Counted from the first letter of the stretch, positions 21,403 through 34,008 are shown. The stretch is 64,000 bases of DNA from Arachnomyces sp. PD_36 (GCA_032988195.1 JANTQE010000030.1:342404-406403), one strand, 5' to 3'. Notes: generated by a model from the letters alone, not told the origin. Program-made: numbers and translations.

Positions 21403-24258
21403 ATGCCCTTTAAGATTCGAGAACGTGATCGCCAGAAAGAAAGAGATACCGAATCGCCTGAACAAGAACGGGAAAGAGAACGGGAACCGAAGAGGGAGAG
21501 GGATAGGGATCGAGATTCTACGTCTACGCTTAATACGCCGACAAAAACGAGGGAGAAGAAAGTGAGGGACAGAGATAGTGCGAAGGATAAGGATAAGGAT
21601 AGGGATCGGGATCGCCACCATCGGTCCTCCCATGGTACAAGGAAAGGCAGTACCAGTACCTCCACAACGAAAAGCAAAGGAAAGGATCAGGAACGGAACC
21701 GTGATCGGGAGCGGGAGCGGGACGCCCGGGATAAACCTACGGGGAGCAGGTCGTCGTTAGCATCCACGTCCAGTTCTTCCAGGAATAAAAGACGAGCATC
21801 AATGCCTGGCTCGGATACCGTCACCGGCCGATCTTCGGCCGCGGCATCGTTCCTCGAGTCGAGAACCAGTCTACCCTACCCGTCGTTCTCGAAAGCGCAT
21901 AGTAAAGAGGCCGTGGGTAGTAGGGAACAGTTCCCGCAGAAGCTTAGTATTCTGACGCCTGACCCGACGGATCTGGAGGATGCCGAGAAGGAGAAGAGGG
22001 CGGGGAATACTACCACAAGGAATGGGAATGGTCGTTCACGGAACAACAATGATGCACCGCCCAGCCCGCCGTTGACGAGTATGGAGCAGCCGTCGCCGAG
22101 GAGAGGAGATACACCGGATAAATCAAGCAAGACGTCGGAGGAGAAGAGCAAGAGTCGAGAGGGCAAAACAAAGGTCAGGGTTCGGCCAGCGTCGACGAAA
22201 TCATCGTCAAGTACGCGGAAGAAGGGACCTGAGGAACGGACGAAAACGAGTAGCAGGACCGCAAGACCCAGCACACCGGTGAAGGCCAAATCTCAGGATG
22301 AACCTCAAAGAACTTCAAGCCACAAGACCTCGTCGAAGTCTAAACTACATGACGATGACACGGAGTTATCACAAAAACGTTCAAGCCGTTCGACAAGGCC
22401 CGCCTCACCGGCCCAATCTTCTGTCACTGTCACTGAAGCGCCGGCGGAATCAGCAGTTGACTCAGATAGCACATCCATCGCGCCCAACCAACCCACATCA
22501 TACCAAACACCCACTGCGCCTCCCGAAAACATGTATTCTAACAACCATCAATCATCCCCGCCTACACCTACCGCCTACGATCCTGCCTCTCGAAGACAAA
22601 CCCCACAACAGGTATATATGGGCAATGGAGGGACAACAAGCCATGGTAGCTTCCCTCCACCTCCACCACCAGCACCACAGATGCCAGTCACCATTCCGAG
22701 GGTCGATTATCTACTTCAGAATGGAGGTTTAGGCCACCACATTACGAGACACCTTTTGGGCGCTGCGGAACCCAACTCCCTGAATCAGACTTTACAACCG
22801 CAGGCTGCTGTTATGAGGCTTTTTGCGCCATATAATAAACTACTAGACGACTATAACCAAGTGATGTCGAGAAATGGGTCGCTTGCGGTTGCGACTGGCT
22901 ATCGATCTGTGGCGCGCAGGTTACTGGATAGGTTGGAGGCTGTGTTCGCCAGGGATATCTCATCAGAAACTTGCCGATGTGTTATGTGTGACCCCAACGA
23001 GTACGTGGATGAGTGCCCGGCCGGCGTGAGCTGGGGTGAAGTGCTAGAACTTGTGTCTGGTCGACAGGAACTTCCCAACTGGCCGCCGTTTTCGATAGCT
23101 GCTTCACCACAGGGTCTTGGCATCTCGAGCGCAAGTCCTAACCTACCGATGCAGAAGTTGGATATTGATATACCAGAAGAGTACCGAGAGCATTATGAGC
23201 GGCAATCGAGGAAGACAAAGCAGGCGGTAGACAAATGGCTCTCGAGGCAACCGGATGAAGAGACTAGCCCCCCAGATGAAGTCGACGAGGAAACATTGAC
23301 TTTCGCCATTCTAACACATCTGGACCACGAACAGAGACCTATGTTCAGTGCTCTTCTCGGTATTGATTCAATGCCTTCTGCACCATCAGAAGAGAAACTC
23401 ACGCCTGAGCCTCTACAACTTGCCGGGATAGCAATTCAGCGCCTCTACCGATTAACATCCCCTCCACGAGACTCGGAAGCCGCCATATTCATGGTCAGCA
23501 ACCCAGCCATCCATAACGTACTCGCCACTGTAGCCGCTATCAGCAATGATGAGTGGGACATCCTCGTCTCAGGTCGATTCGACGGCTTCCTCCGAAGTGG
23601 AGCTGAAGACCACTTCCCCCCAACAACATGCGCCTCCGCCCCTCCCCGCTCCGCCAGTCGAAACACAAACCACAGCGGATTCCCATCCAGAGCACCAACA
23701 CCATCATACGTTAACGGCCGACCATTCCGCCCCGCCAGCCAACCATATGGCGGCAGCGCCGTCCCTTCACGAGCCCCCACCCCCGGCGGCTCCTTAGGAG
23801 CCCCCATCGCCATGGACGAAGAAGCCGAAATCGCCGCCCTCGCTGAAGTAGAACGAGACATCTACCTCGGCATGGAAGCCCTCGAAGACGCCTTCGAAGC
23901 CCTCCACTGCAAAGCCGAAATGGTCCGGCAACTCCTCCGCGAACGAGGCGCAGGCCTCACCATCGCCAACCAATCCCGTCGCGCGAGCCTCGGAGGGGTA
24001 GAAGCCCGCCTTGGGACCCCCGGCTCCGTCGATGGCAATGGGCCCAGTTGGGAGAGTAGTACGGATGATGGGTTTGATGATGGGATGTCGGAACTTGCGC
24101 CGGATGATTCGGCGAGTAATATCAGTTCGAATAGGAAGCGGAGGCCGAAACGGAGGAATGAGAGGAGGACTACGCCCGCGCTTGTAGAGGAGGATGAGGA
24201 GGAGTATTTGAATGAGAATTCGGCGAGGGTGCAGAGGGGGAGTCAGAGGAGGAGGTGA
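21403..24258 (+). CDS. Large charged-repeat fungal protein, 951 aa, single exon
   Basis: I cannot name this protein with confidence. The first about 120 residues are almost entirely alternating Arg/Asp/Glu/Lys (RERDRQKERDTESPEQERER and similar), like the RE/RD domains of splicing and RNA-binding factors. Residues 120-430 are Ser/Thr/Pro-rich and disordered. A conserved-looking globular region (about 440-740) starts VTIPRVDYLLQNGGLGHHI and contains MRLFAPYNKLLDDYNQVMSR, NGSLAVATGYRSVARRLLDR then LEAVFARDIS, and a paired Cys motif CRCVMCDPNEYVDECP that could bind zinc. A helical segment at about 815-870 (EEAEIAALAEVERDIYLGME) and a basic tail (NRKRRPKRRNERR) follow. Nuclear location is likely. 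Coding strand bias flips from C-ending to G-ending codons near 24035. Confidence 0.8.
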   Translation: MPFKIRERDRQKERDTESPEQEREREREPKRERDRDRDSTSTLNTPTKTREKKVRDRDSAKDKDKDRDRDRHHRSSHGTRKGSTSTSTTKSKGKDQERNRDRERERDARDKPTGSRSSLASTSSSSRNKRRASMPGSDTVTGRSSAAASFLESRTSLPYPSFSKAHSKEAVGSREQFPQKLSILTPDPTDLEDAEKEKRAGNTTTRNGNGRSRNNNDAPPSPPLTSMEQPSPRRGDTPDKSSKTSEEKSKSREGKTKVRVRPASTKSSSSTRKKGPEERTKTSSRTARPSTPVKAKSQDEPQRTSSHKTSSKSKLHDDDTELSQKRSSRSTRPASPAQSSVTVTEAPAESAVDSDSTSIAPNQPTSYQTPTAPPENMYSNNHQSSPPTPTAYDPASRRQTPQQVYMGNGGTTSHGSFPPPPPPAPQMPVTIPRVDYLLQNGGLGHHITRHLLGAAEPNSLNQTLQPQAAVMRLFAPYNKLLDDYNQVMSRNGSLAVATGYRSVARRLLDRLEAVFARDISSETCRCVMCDPNEYVDECPAGVSWGEVLELVSGRQELPNWPPFSIAASPQGLGISSASPNLPMQKLDIDIPEEYREHYERQSRKTKQAVDKWLSRQPDEETSPPDEVDEETLTFAILTHLDHEQRPMFSALLGIDSMPSAPSEEKLTPEPLQLAGIAIQRLYRLTSPPRDSEAAIFMVSNPAIHNVLATVAAISNDEWDILVSGRFDGFLRSGAEDHFPPTTCASAPPRSASRNTNHSGFPSRAPTPSYVNGRPFRPASQPYGGSAVPSRAPTPGGSLGAPIAMDEEAEIAALAEVERDIYLGMEALEDAFEALHCKAEMVRQLLRERGAGLTIANQSRRASLGGVEARLGTPGSVDGNGPSWESSTDDGFDDGMSELAPDDSASNISSNRKRRPKRRNERRTTPALVEEDEEEYLNENSARVQRGSQRRR

Positions 24259-25413
24259 TGATACTGATGCTTTCCTTTTATTCTTTCTCGGTCGTGTGGG
24301 AAGCATGGATATATCATATCACATCATACGAAAACGATAACGACATAATGCCCGCCCTAGATGCATGCGTGCGTGCGCCTGTTGATTTTCTCATTTGTTT
24401 TGTTTTCTGGTCGCATCTTGTCTTTAATACTTAACTGTTCTTTTATTCTACCATACGCATGACCATCAAGGCAAGCAAGCAAGCAGAGATTATATTATAC
24501 CATAGCATTGGGTTTTGTTTTACCGCTGACTTGACGTTTTTACTTGCTCGCTCCATCCTCTCTCTCTCTTGCCATGGACAACCTTTTTGGTTGCGAGCAG
24601 CCTCTCACTCATATGCTCTGTTTGTTCTTCTCTCCATCCTCCAACTTCCTACGTTCATAAGTCCTCACCCTTACAATCTAGCATCTTCTTCTCAGTTTTA
24701 CTAAGTCCTTCAATCCCCATTCTGTTTACTGTACTCTCTTCCAATGTTTCTAGTCAACGCTGTACTTTATACGAATAGCACTTGATACAACAATATCTCA
24801 CCAGTAAACAGAAGGAAGCCTGGACGATGAAAATCAGTCGTAACGCTTAAATTATTATATGCATGTATATATATACAGTAAAGTCTAGGTGATCAACCCA
24901 ATGTGAAGAACCCTGAACAGGACCATGAAACTGAAGAGGAAATATGCAAAAGAGGTTGGTTGGTATATGGAGAAGTGAAATAGGGTTGTGCAGTTTAAGG
25001 GGTATCTATCTTTCGTGGAGGTCGGTCGCGAGGTAAAACTCCCTGGCACTTGTTGTCGGATGTGTAGCGAATGGCGCGGGTCAAGGTGCATTAAGTTGCA
25101 TTTGCGTTTCCCCATCCCTCGTTGTGCCTTCTTGTGCATCGGTTGTAGCATCGCAATAGGCGTATGAGTTCTGGTGACGTGATTGGAGGCACCCAGGTTG
25201 TTAACGTGAGAACGACGGCGTTTGCGTAGCAGTAGGGGTACAGCGCCGGAGAATTTGTATTACGATATCCAGCCAGACCCTGGTGTACGATCTCTCTCAA
25301 AAAAGACCCGAGGCATGCAATAAAAGGATGATGCTCACACTTTCCAATGCGGCTTGGAACTTGTACTTAGGAAAAATGCTTTTAGATTAAAGATTCCAGA
25401 CGGAAGTTAAGTA
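24259..25413. other. Convergent intergenic region
   Basis: This is 3' flanking DNA of two converging genes. T-rich stretches and ATGCATGCGTGCGTGCG near 24360 are the only patterns. No gene is seen. Confidence 0.5.
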
Positions 25414-26695
25414 CTATCGGGATTGTGAGCTCTGGTCTTGAAACGGCGAGAATGTCGAAATAGGAGCCTCCAACTCCTGTGGGGACAGAGGTCGTAGATT
25501 CGATGGAGGCGCACTATTATTTTGGCTAGGCAGCTCTTGTGGCGGTATTCTTGATATCGACGACCCGCGACTCTGAGGATCAAGCTCGTGAGGTGCCGTT
25601 GGGACAGCAGTACCTTCGGCATCCATCTCGTGCTGCTCGAATGCACCAGTTTTTTGATCGGCGGTAAAGTATCCGTATGCGTTTCCGTTCTTATTATTGT
25701 CGGGTCCCAACTTCTTGTTGCGCTTCACCAAGGACCAGATAACCAAAGCGGCTATTACCAAAGCGACGAAAACCGAGACGGCAACCCCAGCAATAGCCCC
25801 GCCCGAGAGGCCAGTCTCGTCGTTACCGGGTTCCTCCAGTGGCAGGTCGGTCATCTTTCCAAGGAGGTTGTCCGTTGTAGTCGCGGCTGTTGACGTGGAC
25901 GATCCGCTTGTCATAGTAGCCGTGATGTCAGTAGGGCGGGTGGAGGTCGAGGAGGTAGTCGTTGTGGCAGTCAATGCCTCAAGGTCGGAAGTGTAAGCCT
26001 CACAGCGGACGGAACCGTCTGAGAAAGAGTCCTTGGCGCATCTGGTGTGCTCTGGGCAGCAATATACGTCGTCCCCATCGCTACCACATAGTGTCGAATT
26101 AGGATCAGAGTCGCAAACAGACTCTGTGTCCGTATAAGAACCACCGGTCCTATTATTTTTTGGCTCACAGGTTAGAATAAACTCGACCAACGCCTCCTTG
26201 CCATTTGGGACCGTGTCCGTTCTAGAATTATATTCGCAGGAGGGATAAGGCAGTTAGGGAAACTCACTCGTCAACAACGCAGAATCCTACACCGAGGTAG
26301 ACTCCGCATTGCGGAAAGACAGAGTCGGGCCGTACACCTAAATGCTATCTGTCAGCGATCTGTGATACCTAGGAGACAACATCACGGAAGAGGTGACTGT
26401 ACGTACAGCATAGTGTGGTCACTGTAGTGTTAGACGGTGTGCAGTTACTCGAAACAGAACCTGGGAGGGTGTCTGAGCATATGTCCCGTTTCGTGACGCC
26501 GAGCGAGAAGTCATAGTCGCGCGTATCCCAACTGAGGTCATTTGACGAAGGAATGGTTGCGGCTTCGACACCGAGAGGAGTCCCACCGAGCGACGTGACG
26601 TCGAGTAATGCATCTGAAGCAAAGAGAAACAATATGGCCGCTATTGAACTGCGGTCGCGCCAACTCCCATCATTCCTTCGAAGTGAGAGGGCCAT
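25414..26695 (-). CDS. Single-pass membrane protein with Cys-rich ectodomain, 388 aa
   Basis: Start ATG at 26695; exons 26695-26407, 26337-26268 and 26221-25414. The N-terminus has a hydrophobic segment (SSIAAILFLFASDALLDV) that could be a signal peptide. The ectodomain carries paired cysteines (TTLCC, FPQCGVYLGVGFC, DSDPNSTLCGSDGDDVYCC, PEHTRCAKDSF) and then a Ser/Thr-rich stalk suitable for O-mannosylation. One transmembrane helix (AIAGVAVSVFVALVIAALVI) is followed by basic KRNKK and a long Pro/Ser/Gln-rich cytosolic tail. This architecture resembles fungal wall-stress sensor or Mid2/WSC-like membrane proteins, but I see no defined WSC domain. The function is unknown; a surface sensor is only a guess. 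Confidence 0.8.
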
Positions 26696-29546
26696 CGCCG
26701 TGCTTGAAAGTGCCCGACGAAGGCGTTGAAGGGCAATCGTCCGTTCAAATGGAGGCGGTGGCGGTGGGAGACCTCGATTGTTCTATCGCGGGAGAAGGAT
26801 GTGTCGAAGGATCAGAGATGATTGTGGAGTGTTTGCATCCTCTTCTCCGCCGATTCAAGCGCTGTTCATCGAATCTTTCCTGTGAATGCTTTGGTCTGAA
26901 AACACTCGATGTGAGGCTCAGAGGTTCGCCAGGAGAAAATCCCAACGCCAAACTTCTCGTGCCTCATCTTTCCCCTGCAGGCTCATCCTGCTAGTTGGGA
27001 GATGTTTGGCTGTTCCGTCTCTTTTCCTCCAGGCCAACAACAGAGACAATTCCGGCCCCTCAGCTGCTTAGCGTCAGATCTGAAATCAGGATTACCCTTT
27101 TGGGTAAGAGACCATGGTTGCCAAGGAAAAGTTCGGCGGCTTCAACTCTTTGCGGAGACACCAACGAAAGACTGACAACTCGTTGTTGGTGGAAGTGTGG
27201 AAGAGCCAGGATGGCTAAGATTAAGCAATGCTGACAGTGGACTTCGTGCTGACTGAGTGATCTGATTGGGCTTGAAATCGATTTTTCAGTGTCTCAGCCT
27301 TGCTGCCCCAGATCGCGGGCCTTGGCCCCTGGGGAGTCTGGCCCTCAAAATCACAACTCACGGCATCCTCCAAAGGGGAAATCAAAGAAACTGACCCGAA
27401 ATTTTTCACCTCAGCCCCTGGATGCTTCATCGAGTAACCAAGAACGTGAGCAGGTACCCTTTCCCTTTCGCATCTCCAAGCTCCTCCTCCCCTGAGCCGA
27501 CTGCCCCTGATAAGCATGGCAAGGGAGCAATATTAATTTACCCGGAACAGCCTCGCTCAGATCCACAGGCTGAAATTCCTCTACCAAAAGGATTGGTTCT
27601 GGATGATTGTGTGCTTGCTGGAAGCAAATAGTGCTTCGATCTCATGAGGGCTTCCCGTCATCAATCGTTGTGTTTTTTGTTAAACTCAGTCTTCCTTGGT
27701 TTCACGTTTTGAGACTCCTTGATTGTGCTGTGTGCCGTACCGCAGGTTCGAGGCATCTCTCGGCATCCCGATGCAAGTTCTTGGCGCCCGAAGGAATTCA
27801 CCGCAACCATTGGTTAGGAAACCTTTTACCCTCGGATTGGCCGGACGGGTACTATTTATATATAGCCGTTCGGCTAGGTTTTCGACAGAGATCGGGAGAC
27901 TCCCACCTGTCTATGAGTAGAGCACTCCAGAGGTTGGTAATGCTTGCCATGTTCTTGCTCCTCAATCTCAGGACATTCCTTACACAACATTGAACACCGA
28001 CGGGATGTAGAGTGACTGATGACAACTCGTTCATCACATCTGACCATCTGATCGTCGAAGAGTCAATTCACTTCCCACCCTTTCATTTTTCTACTCCCTC
28101 TCACTCTCTTCCTCCCTCAAATTCTTTCGGTGGAGTAGCAGTGATAGCACCACTGCCAGTACCGTTCTCCTCGGCAGTTTCCCCAAGAATATATATGTAC
28201 ATGTTATAACTACGTATCCGGCACATATCAACCACGAAGATAAGCCAATGCTCCTAGCATCACTTGGAGATGGGCTACGCTGCGAGCAAGACCACTCAAA
28301 ATACCCCTCCTATTCAACCCGGATGATACCAGCATAGTCTAGAGACACAGTTCACCAACCCAAAAACAATTCCTGTGAATGATCCGCAATAGTGATGAGC
28401 TACTGAAGTTTTGCTCGTCTAGGCGACGCGGGCGGTAGCACTACGCCAGGGGCAATGCTACGTAAAACCGAGTCTATGCTTTACGGCCGCTCTCCCTGGA
28501 CCAAACCTAAGCTCTGGGGAAATATGCCATGGACTCGACAAATTTGCAAGACGTAAGACACAGAAACTCCGCTCATCTACTATTCTTCATAATGGCCCAG
28601 CTCTCGGTATTTGAGATCCGTTCTATCAAGTTAATATATCATAAACTGCAGCGAGATTCCTTGCCCTTGAGGACTCCCGGGGTCCGCTGGAAATCAGAGC
28701 TGGCATTGAAGTCAAAGTATAGTCCGAAGGGTGTATCCAGGGGTTTGGTTTCAAGACCGACTGGCCTAGGTCAACAAGTGGCCAGTGCTGTTCTTTGGGT
28801 GATGGTGATGCTCTGGTACTTAGTTCAAGATAGATTTTGTTGCCGTTTGCCTTCCAGTTGTTGAAATTTATATATAAAAAAGAGCACCAATGCATGTGAT
28901 TTCCCCGTTGATTTTCATTTCCCCCCTCATTTCTGTTTCCTACTCGCAGTGGAACTGTTTTTGACTGGTAAGAAGATAACAAGAATAAGAAGAATGATTC
29001 AAACGGTCCCTTTCTCTCTCTTCATACCTCCGGAATTGACCTTTGCATCGAGATAAGTTGATGTGAAGTTCTTCAAGTCCTCCTCGAGCACAGATCACCC
29101 AAACGAAACAAACAGACTGAACAAGGAACAGCAACGCTAAACACGACGGCAGAAACCGATAATAAATCTGGGGATCCAGCCAAGAGATGTCATTCGATAA
29201 GGGAATTCACGTTACATCGTCATGGAGGACAGCAATCTCTGCGTAGCCGACCTCCGACCTCTCCTGAAGAGTTGATTCGTCGTCGACTCGTGAATTCTTG
29301 AAGCTTGGGGAAATCCTTTCCAGATCTTCCGCTCTTTCTCCCGCAATGACGAGTCAAAATCTATAGATAGACCCGTTCCTGTGGCGAGCTTAATTTCTTT
29401 TTGGTAAAGCGACGGGATGAGCGACGACGAAGGACGAGATGATAAGAAAACGATGCCGCCCTCGTTGATGGCTTTCTTTATTTTTGTGCGAGAGCTGCCA
29501 TTGCCACTTTTCATACCGACTATCCATTCGCTACCACCTTGAAATC
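26696..29546. other. Long intergenic region, no gene recognised
   Basis: About 2.85 kb between divergently transcribed genes. Frames on both strands are short, lack ATG-initiated domain-like sequences and are mostly shadows. No tRNA-like B box in a foldable context was found. It may hold promoters of both flanking genes. Confidence 0.5.
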
Positions 29547-30713
29547 ATGCGCTCCTTTACCTCAGTGCCGCTGGCTGCGATCCCAGCTCTGATAACGGGT
29601 GTTCAATCATGGAGTACCGACGTGCACCAGCAGATTGGATACATGGCTGAGGAGTTCCTAACAGAACACACGACTTCAATCTTGGAAGAGATCCTTGAGC
29701 CGGAATACGAAGGTTCAATCGGTCGCGCTGCTGCGTGGGCGGATGACTATGCGCATACCGACGAGGGGGAATATTCGTACCAATGGCATTGGATTGATTC
29801 CTCGGATCAGGTTGGTTTGTTCAGCTCTGAGTATGGAGGAGAGAGAACTGACAAGGGTGCCTTTAAAGCCACCGTTGTTCTGTAACCTCTACTACAACCG
29901 CGACTGTACCTCCGGAGGTTGCATCGTTCAAGCTATCGCGAACCAGACGGTTAAACTTGGCGACTGCGTGGAATCCGTAAAGAACGGCGGCCTTGAAAAA
30001 GGCTCTGATATCGAGTGCTCCAATGCCCTGAAATGGGTTGTCCGTGAGTCTAACGGGAGTCCTGAATCTGGTGCTTGCGGTTCTCATTGCTAAGCTGTTA
30101 TATGTGGAATATAGATTTTATCAGTGATATTGCTCAGCCTCTCCACACATCCGGTCTCGGTATCGGTGGGAATGAGTTCGACGTCGTGTATGGCGGAGAG
30201 GAAACGAACCTCCATTCGGTGGGTTCTACTTTCTATATTTACCACTATATCGTAAATTATATTCCCCGACTCTGATCTAACAACCTCCAGGTATGGGACG
30301 GCCTAATCATCCAAACGGCTGGAAACGTCACCGAGTTCACCAACCAAACACTCGCCCCATTCTTCGACTCCCTAGTTACCCGTACCAAGGACGATACCTT
30401 CTTCATCCCTACGGCTGACTGGACGGCTTGCACCGATCCCTCCACCCCTGTTGCCTGCGCCATGTCTTGGGCTCGCGACTCCAATGAGTGGAACTGCGAC
30501 TATGTTCACAGCCAGATCTTCAATAACACCGACCTTCTGACCAGTGGGTATGCGGAGGGTGGAATCCCCATCGTTGAACTGCAGGTGAGCAAGGCGGCGT
30601 TGAGGTTGGGAACTTGGTTGAATACAATCGTCCAAGGTCACTATAATACAGAGCGCGATGTGATTCTGGATAATTACCCGAGCTGGTTGAACGGGTCGAC
30701 TGGGGGCATTTAG
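29547..30713 (+). CDS. S1/P1-type secreted zinc nuclease, 321 aa
   Basis: A secreted single-strand-specific nuclease hydrolysing RNA, ssDNA and 3'-nucleotides. Exons: 29547-29810, 29869-30043, 30115-30218 and 30291-30713. The signal peptide (about 21 residues) ends before Trp22, which becomes Trp1 of the mature enzyme as in P1. In mature numbering all nine trinuclear zinc ligands are present: Trp1, His6, Asp45, His60, His126, Asp130, His136, His159 and Asp163, with the HFISDIAQPLH and HSVWDG blocks intact. Disulfide cysteines are also visible (FCNLYYNRDC, GGC). Intron 1 uses an unusual GTTGGT donor, but joining at it restores the SDQPPLFCNLYY junction expected for the family. Likely a nutrient-scavenging enzyme. 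It appears fully functional. Confidence 0.94.
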
Positions 30714-30927
30714 ATAGACTTGCTGCGAATCGGGGTTGAGCGAGTTTACTCTGGACTCAAGCCCAACTCGCAACAAGCCTACATAGATTGTTGAAGAAAA
30801 TGATTGAATTAATTGATAAGTTATTTTTTAGTATGTTACTCTAGTTGAAAAAGGAGGCAATAAGCACTAACATTTGCAAATTTACGAAGAAGAGAATACT
30901 TTACAAAAACAACCAACTCTTAACAAC

Positions 30928-31559
30928 CTACTCTGTCAACGCTTGATATCTAAGGACGAGTTCGGAAATAAGCGAGTTGTTGTGCAAGTTATTGAAAGTC
31001 GACTCCTCCTGCTCATTAACTAGTAGTATCAACTGCTCAAAGCAGTTGAGAATGTCTGGTGTTGTGCTAGCGCGATTACCTTTTCGAGTCGCCATATCAT
31101 CAATAATTTGTAGAATAGACCAATTGCCGCCCTCTTCTGTAGACATATTAGCTTCTGTTATATCAGTACTTGCGAAAGAGACTTACTGAGCGCCACAATC
31201 TTCGCCACGGACACGGAGTATAGACTCTCAAAGGTTTTTGTGTCCTTCCGGAAGCCTTTTCTGAAAAGTTGACAGTCCGCGGAGGCGTTTGCTGAATGGA
31301 CTGCGATGTTCGCCTCGATTATGTTAGAGGCGCAACTATGGTCGTTCAAAACGTCCCGTCGATATGTATCTAGATAACGCCCTCGGTGCTGGAGATAGCT
31401 TAGGCTGTTTGCTTGTAGATCTGCGATGGACTTCTCGTTTTCTTGTACGCGCTTCTTAAGATCAGACAGTTCTCGAAGCGCTTCTAGAGCAGGTGGGTTC
31501 CCAAAGGTTCGACCGTTTCCTCCGAAGTGAGCGACGGATGGTCGAAGAACCGCGGACAT
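30928..31559 (-). CDS. Small coiled-coil protein of unknown function, 193 aa
   Basis: Not recognised. Exons are 31559-31187 and 31136-30928 with a 50-nt intron, giving 193 aa. An alternative acceptor at 31155 is also in frame and would add six residues, but it implies an intron of only 32 nt, so the longer intron is preferred. The protein is soluble and largely helical, with a heptad-like segment (ALEALRELSDLKKRVQENEK) followed by SIADLQANSLSYLQHRGRYL. It has a second helical half (TTPDILNCFEQLILLVNEQE) and ends in ELVLRYQALTE. No signal peptide or membrane segment. It converges on the nuclease gene with only about 210 bp between stops. Confidence 0.65.
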
Positions 31560-32637
31560 GTCGGTATCATTCTACTCTTGAGATGGGGATTCGGAGACAC
31601 TGCCTTCGTTGCCTTCGATGATGGCTCCTTTCATATCTCAAACCGCTTCGTTTCCCACTTCGAGAAAACTGAAGCTCAAGAACTTGATTCTAGAGAAAAC
31701 CCATGAAGCAAGTAGATAGTCACTCTGATGTCATTGTTCCGGAATCTTAACTGGATTGCCCAATTGCAAGCCAACCCAAAATCCATGGTTACTCAAAGAT
31801 ATAAGCTTAAATGCTCTCCTTGGCAACCCAAAACCAACAACAACATCCCGCTTTTATTTGGGCAATCTCACAAGTGTGCATAGCTTGAATGGTCAGTCCT
31901 CAAGACCTGCAGCTTTGAGAACCCGGATTCTGATCCAGATCGACTGTAAGCTTCCCGTATACCAGATCCATTCCTTGCAATCCAAACTTACCGACATACC
32001 ATAGTCAATTAGATGCCTCGTATGATCTGGCTTCCAACGGTTGAAGACAACCCAAACCGATGATGTTACATACCTCCCCTCTATTATACCACCGACGAGC
32101 TAGTGAGATGGCGGGAAGATGATCTGGTCCTATTCCGATCCGCATCCGACCGCTTCCACAGTTCTGAGTTCCCAATACCAAAAGCCTCTGGATCGAGAGA
32201 GTCGGTCGTTATATACATTGCGGGCATGGGTTTAACAGAAGCTGAGAATACTCTCCCTGAAGCAGCCAAGCGCTGCGAGTGTGTATGCCCAACCGCGCTC
32301 ACCCCTAGTATATGTCTTTCATTTGCACTCGTTGCCTTCCCGAGGATTGGGCATGTCTACGTGAAAACTGCTCCTACTCTGCGGCGCAAAATACTTTGAA
32401 CGTCGAAGATATACCTATTATAGTATTCATGGTTTCGCCTTTCCCATGGGTATAATGGCCGGATCGGGGTTGACAACTCTGCCGATAAACGGTCGCGAGC
32501 CTTAATGGGTCTACGGCTGGCTTTTGGGTCTCGTTCTTAAGAAACCAGCAACCCCTCCGAGCCCGTATATTTCTGGCTCCCACATATCACACACTTCAGA
32601 AGAGGTAATCGCACAGCTGAAGATATTTGTTAATAGG
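31560..32637. other. Divergent intergenic region
   Basis: Promoter region between the coiled-coil gene (left) and the fasciclin gene (right). No credible coding frame or repeat. Confidence 0.5.
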
Positions 32638-34008
32638 ATGCATTTCTCGCTGGGTATATTCGTGGCCCTCGCGGCCACCTACGTGACTGCTCAGGATGAC
32701 TTCAGCCAAGTTATTTCCAGCAGACCGGAATTGTCGAACTTCACAACCTATCTCGACAACACACCTGAGTTGAGGGATGGTTTCAACAGGGCCAGAAACG
32801 TAACCATTCTGGCTCCTTCAGATGACAGCTTCAAAGACCTGATCTCCACAAACATCAACCCGTCGGACCCGCCTGCCAACTCATCCCTTATCGACGGGAT
32901 TCTGACCTACCATCTTATCAATGGGACATACCGCTCGGCCGACATAAGCACGGAGCCCAAATTCCTGAAGTCTTTCCTTGACAACCCGACTTTTGAGAAT
33001 GTTCGTTCCGGGCAGGTTGTCAAGGCTGTCAAGGAGGGTGAAGACGTCAAGTTCATTTCCGGGCTACTTGCAGACTCCACAGTTACCACACCTGTAAGTT
33101 GGACCGATCTTAAACCCATCCGAGGTCATTTGCTAAAGGGGTTTTTGCGCAGGATATCGAGTTCAATGGAGGAGTGATCCATATTGTTGACGAGGTGCTA
33201 ACACTCCCTCAAATCGTCTCTGCCACCGCGTTGGCAACCAATATGACGACCTTTGTGAAAGGTATGGAGGTTGCCGGTTCGACGGTGAGAATCGACAGCA
33301 CAGAAGATGTCACTGTTTTTATCCCCACGAACGACGCATTTTCCAGCATCGGTTCAGCGCTGGAGAATGCCACTACGATGAAGCGTCAACTGGAGTTGAT
33401 GGCCCGCCAAGGGTCCAACGAACAGATAGCGAATATAGTCAACTATCACGCTGTCGAGGGAACAGTACTGTATTCGTCCGATCTTAAAAATGAGTCCATG
33501 CCAACCATGGCTGGAAAGGACGTTACAATCACCGTCGTGGACGGTGTTGCATATGTCAACTCGGCGCGCGTTGTCGGTACTGATGTTCTTACTAACAATG
33601 GGGTCATTCATATCATTGACAAGTAGGTTAACTTTGTTCCCCTGCGCCACCAGCTCCCCCCTTTTCTACGTGAGAATTTATAGGAAGCACTGCTGACAAT
33701 ACCTTTGAAAAATCAGCGTCTTGAACCCAGACAACACAACTGCAAGTGCCAATCCCTCATCGCCCAGTGGCGAACCTGCCTTTGGAGGCGCATCGCAAGT
33801 CCCCAACGAACCTCTTACAAGCGGAGCGAGTTCTCCCACCTCGGCCATCGAGGTTCCAACGGCCGCTCCAGTTGGTGGAGGAGGGGGTGGCGAGCCCTCA
33901 CCTGCTCCGCCTGGCCAGACAACCCCAGCTGGTGCGGCCCCGATGGAGACTGCAGCTGTCGGTATCGCCGCGATCTTAGGAGTCGGGGCGATCTTGGTAA
34001 ATGCTTAA
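32638..34008 (+). CDS. Fasciclin (FAS1) domain cell-surface protein, GPI-type, 405 aa
   Basis: Exons: 32638-33093, 33153-33622 and 33717-34008. The signal peptide is MHFSLGIFVALAATYVTAQ. Two FAS1 repeats follow. The first carries NVTILAPSDDSFKDLI and ILTYHLINGTY, ending FNGGVIHIVDEVLTLP. The second carries DVTVFIPTNDAFSSIGSALE and IVNYHAVEGTVLYSSDL, ending NNGVIHIIDNVLNPD. These are the usual H1 and H2 boxes with the central YH motif. A Ser/Pro/Gly linker and a hydrophobic end (TAAVGIAAILGVGAILVNA) indicate GPI anchoring. FAS1 proteins mediate adhesion or matrix contacts; in fungi they sit at the wall. Several N-glycosylation sequons are visible. No damage is seen. Confidence 0.93.

Noticed and set aside
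31155..31186. A 32-nt intron in the coiled-coil gene
   Set aside because: It is in frame but shorter than fungal introns normally are. The in-frame acceptor 18 nt further on gives a 50-nt intron with a CTAAT branch-like site.
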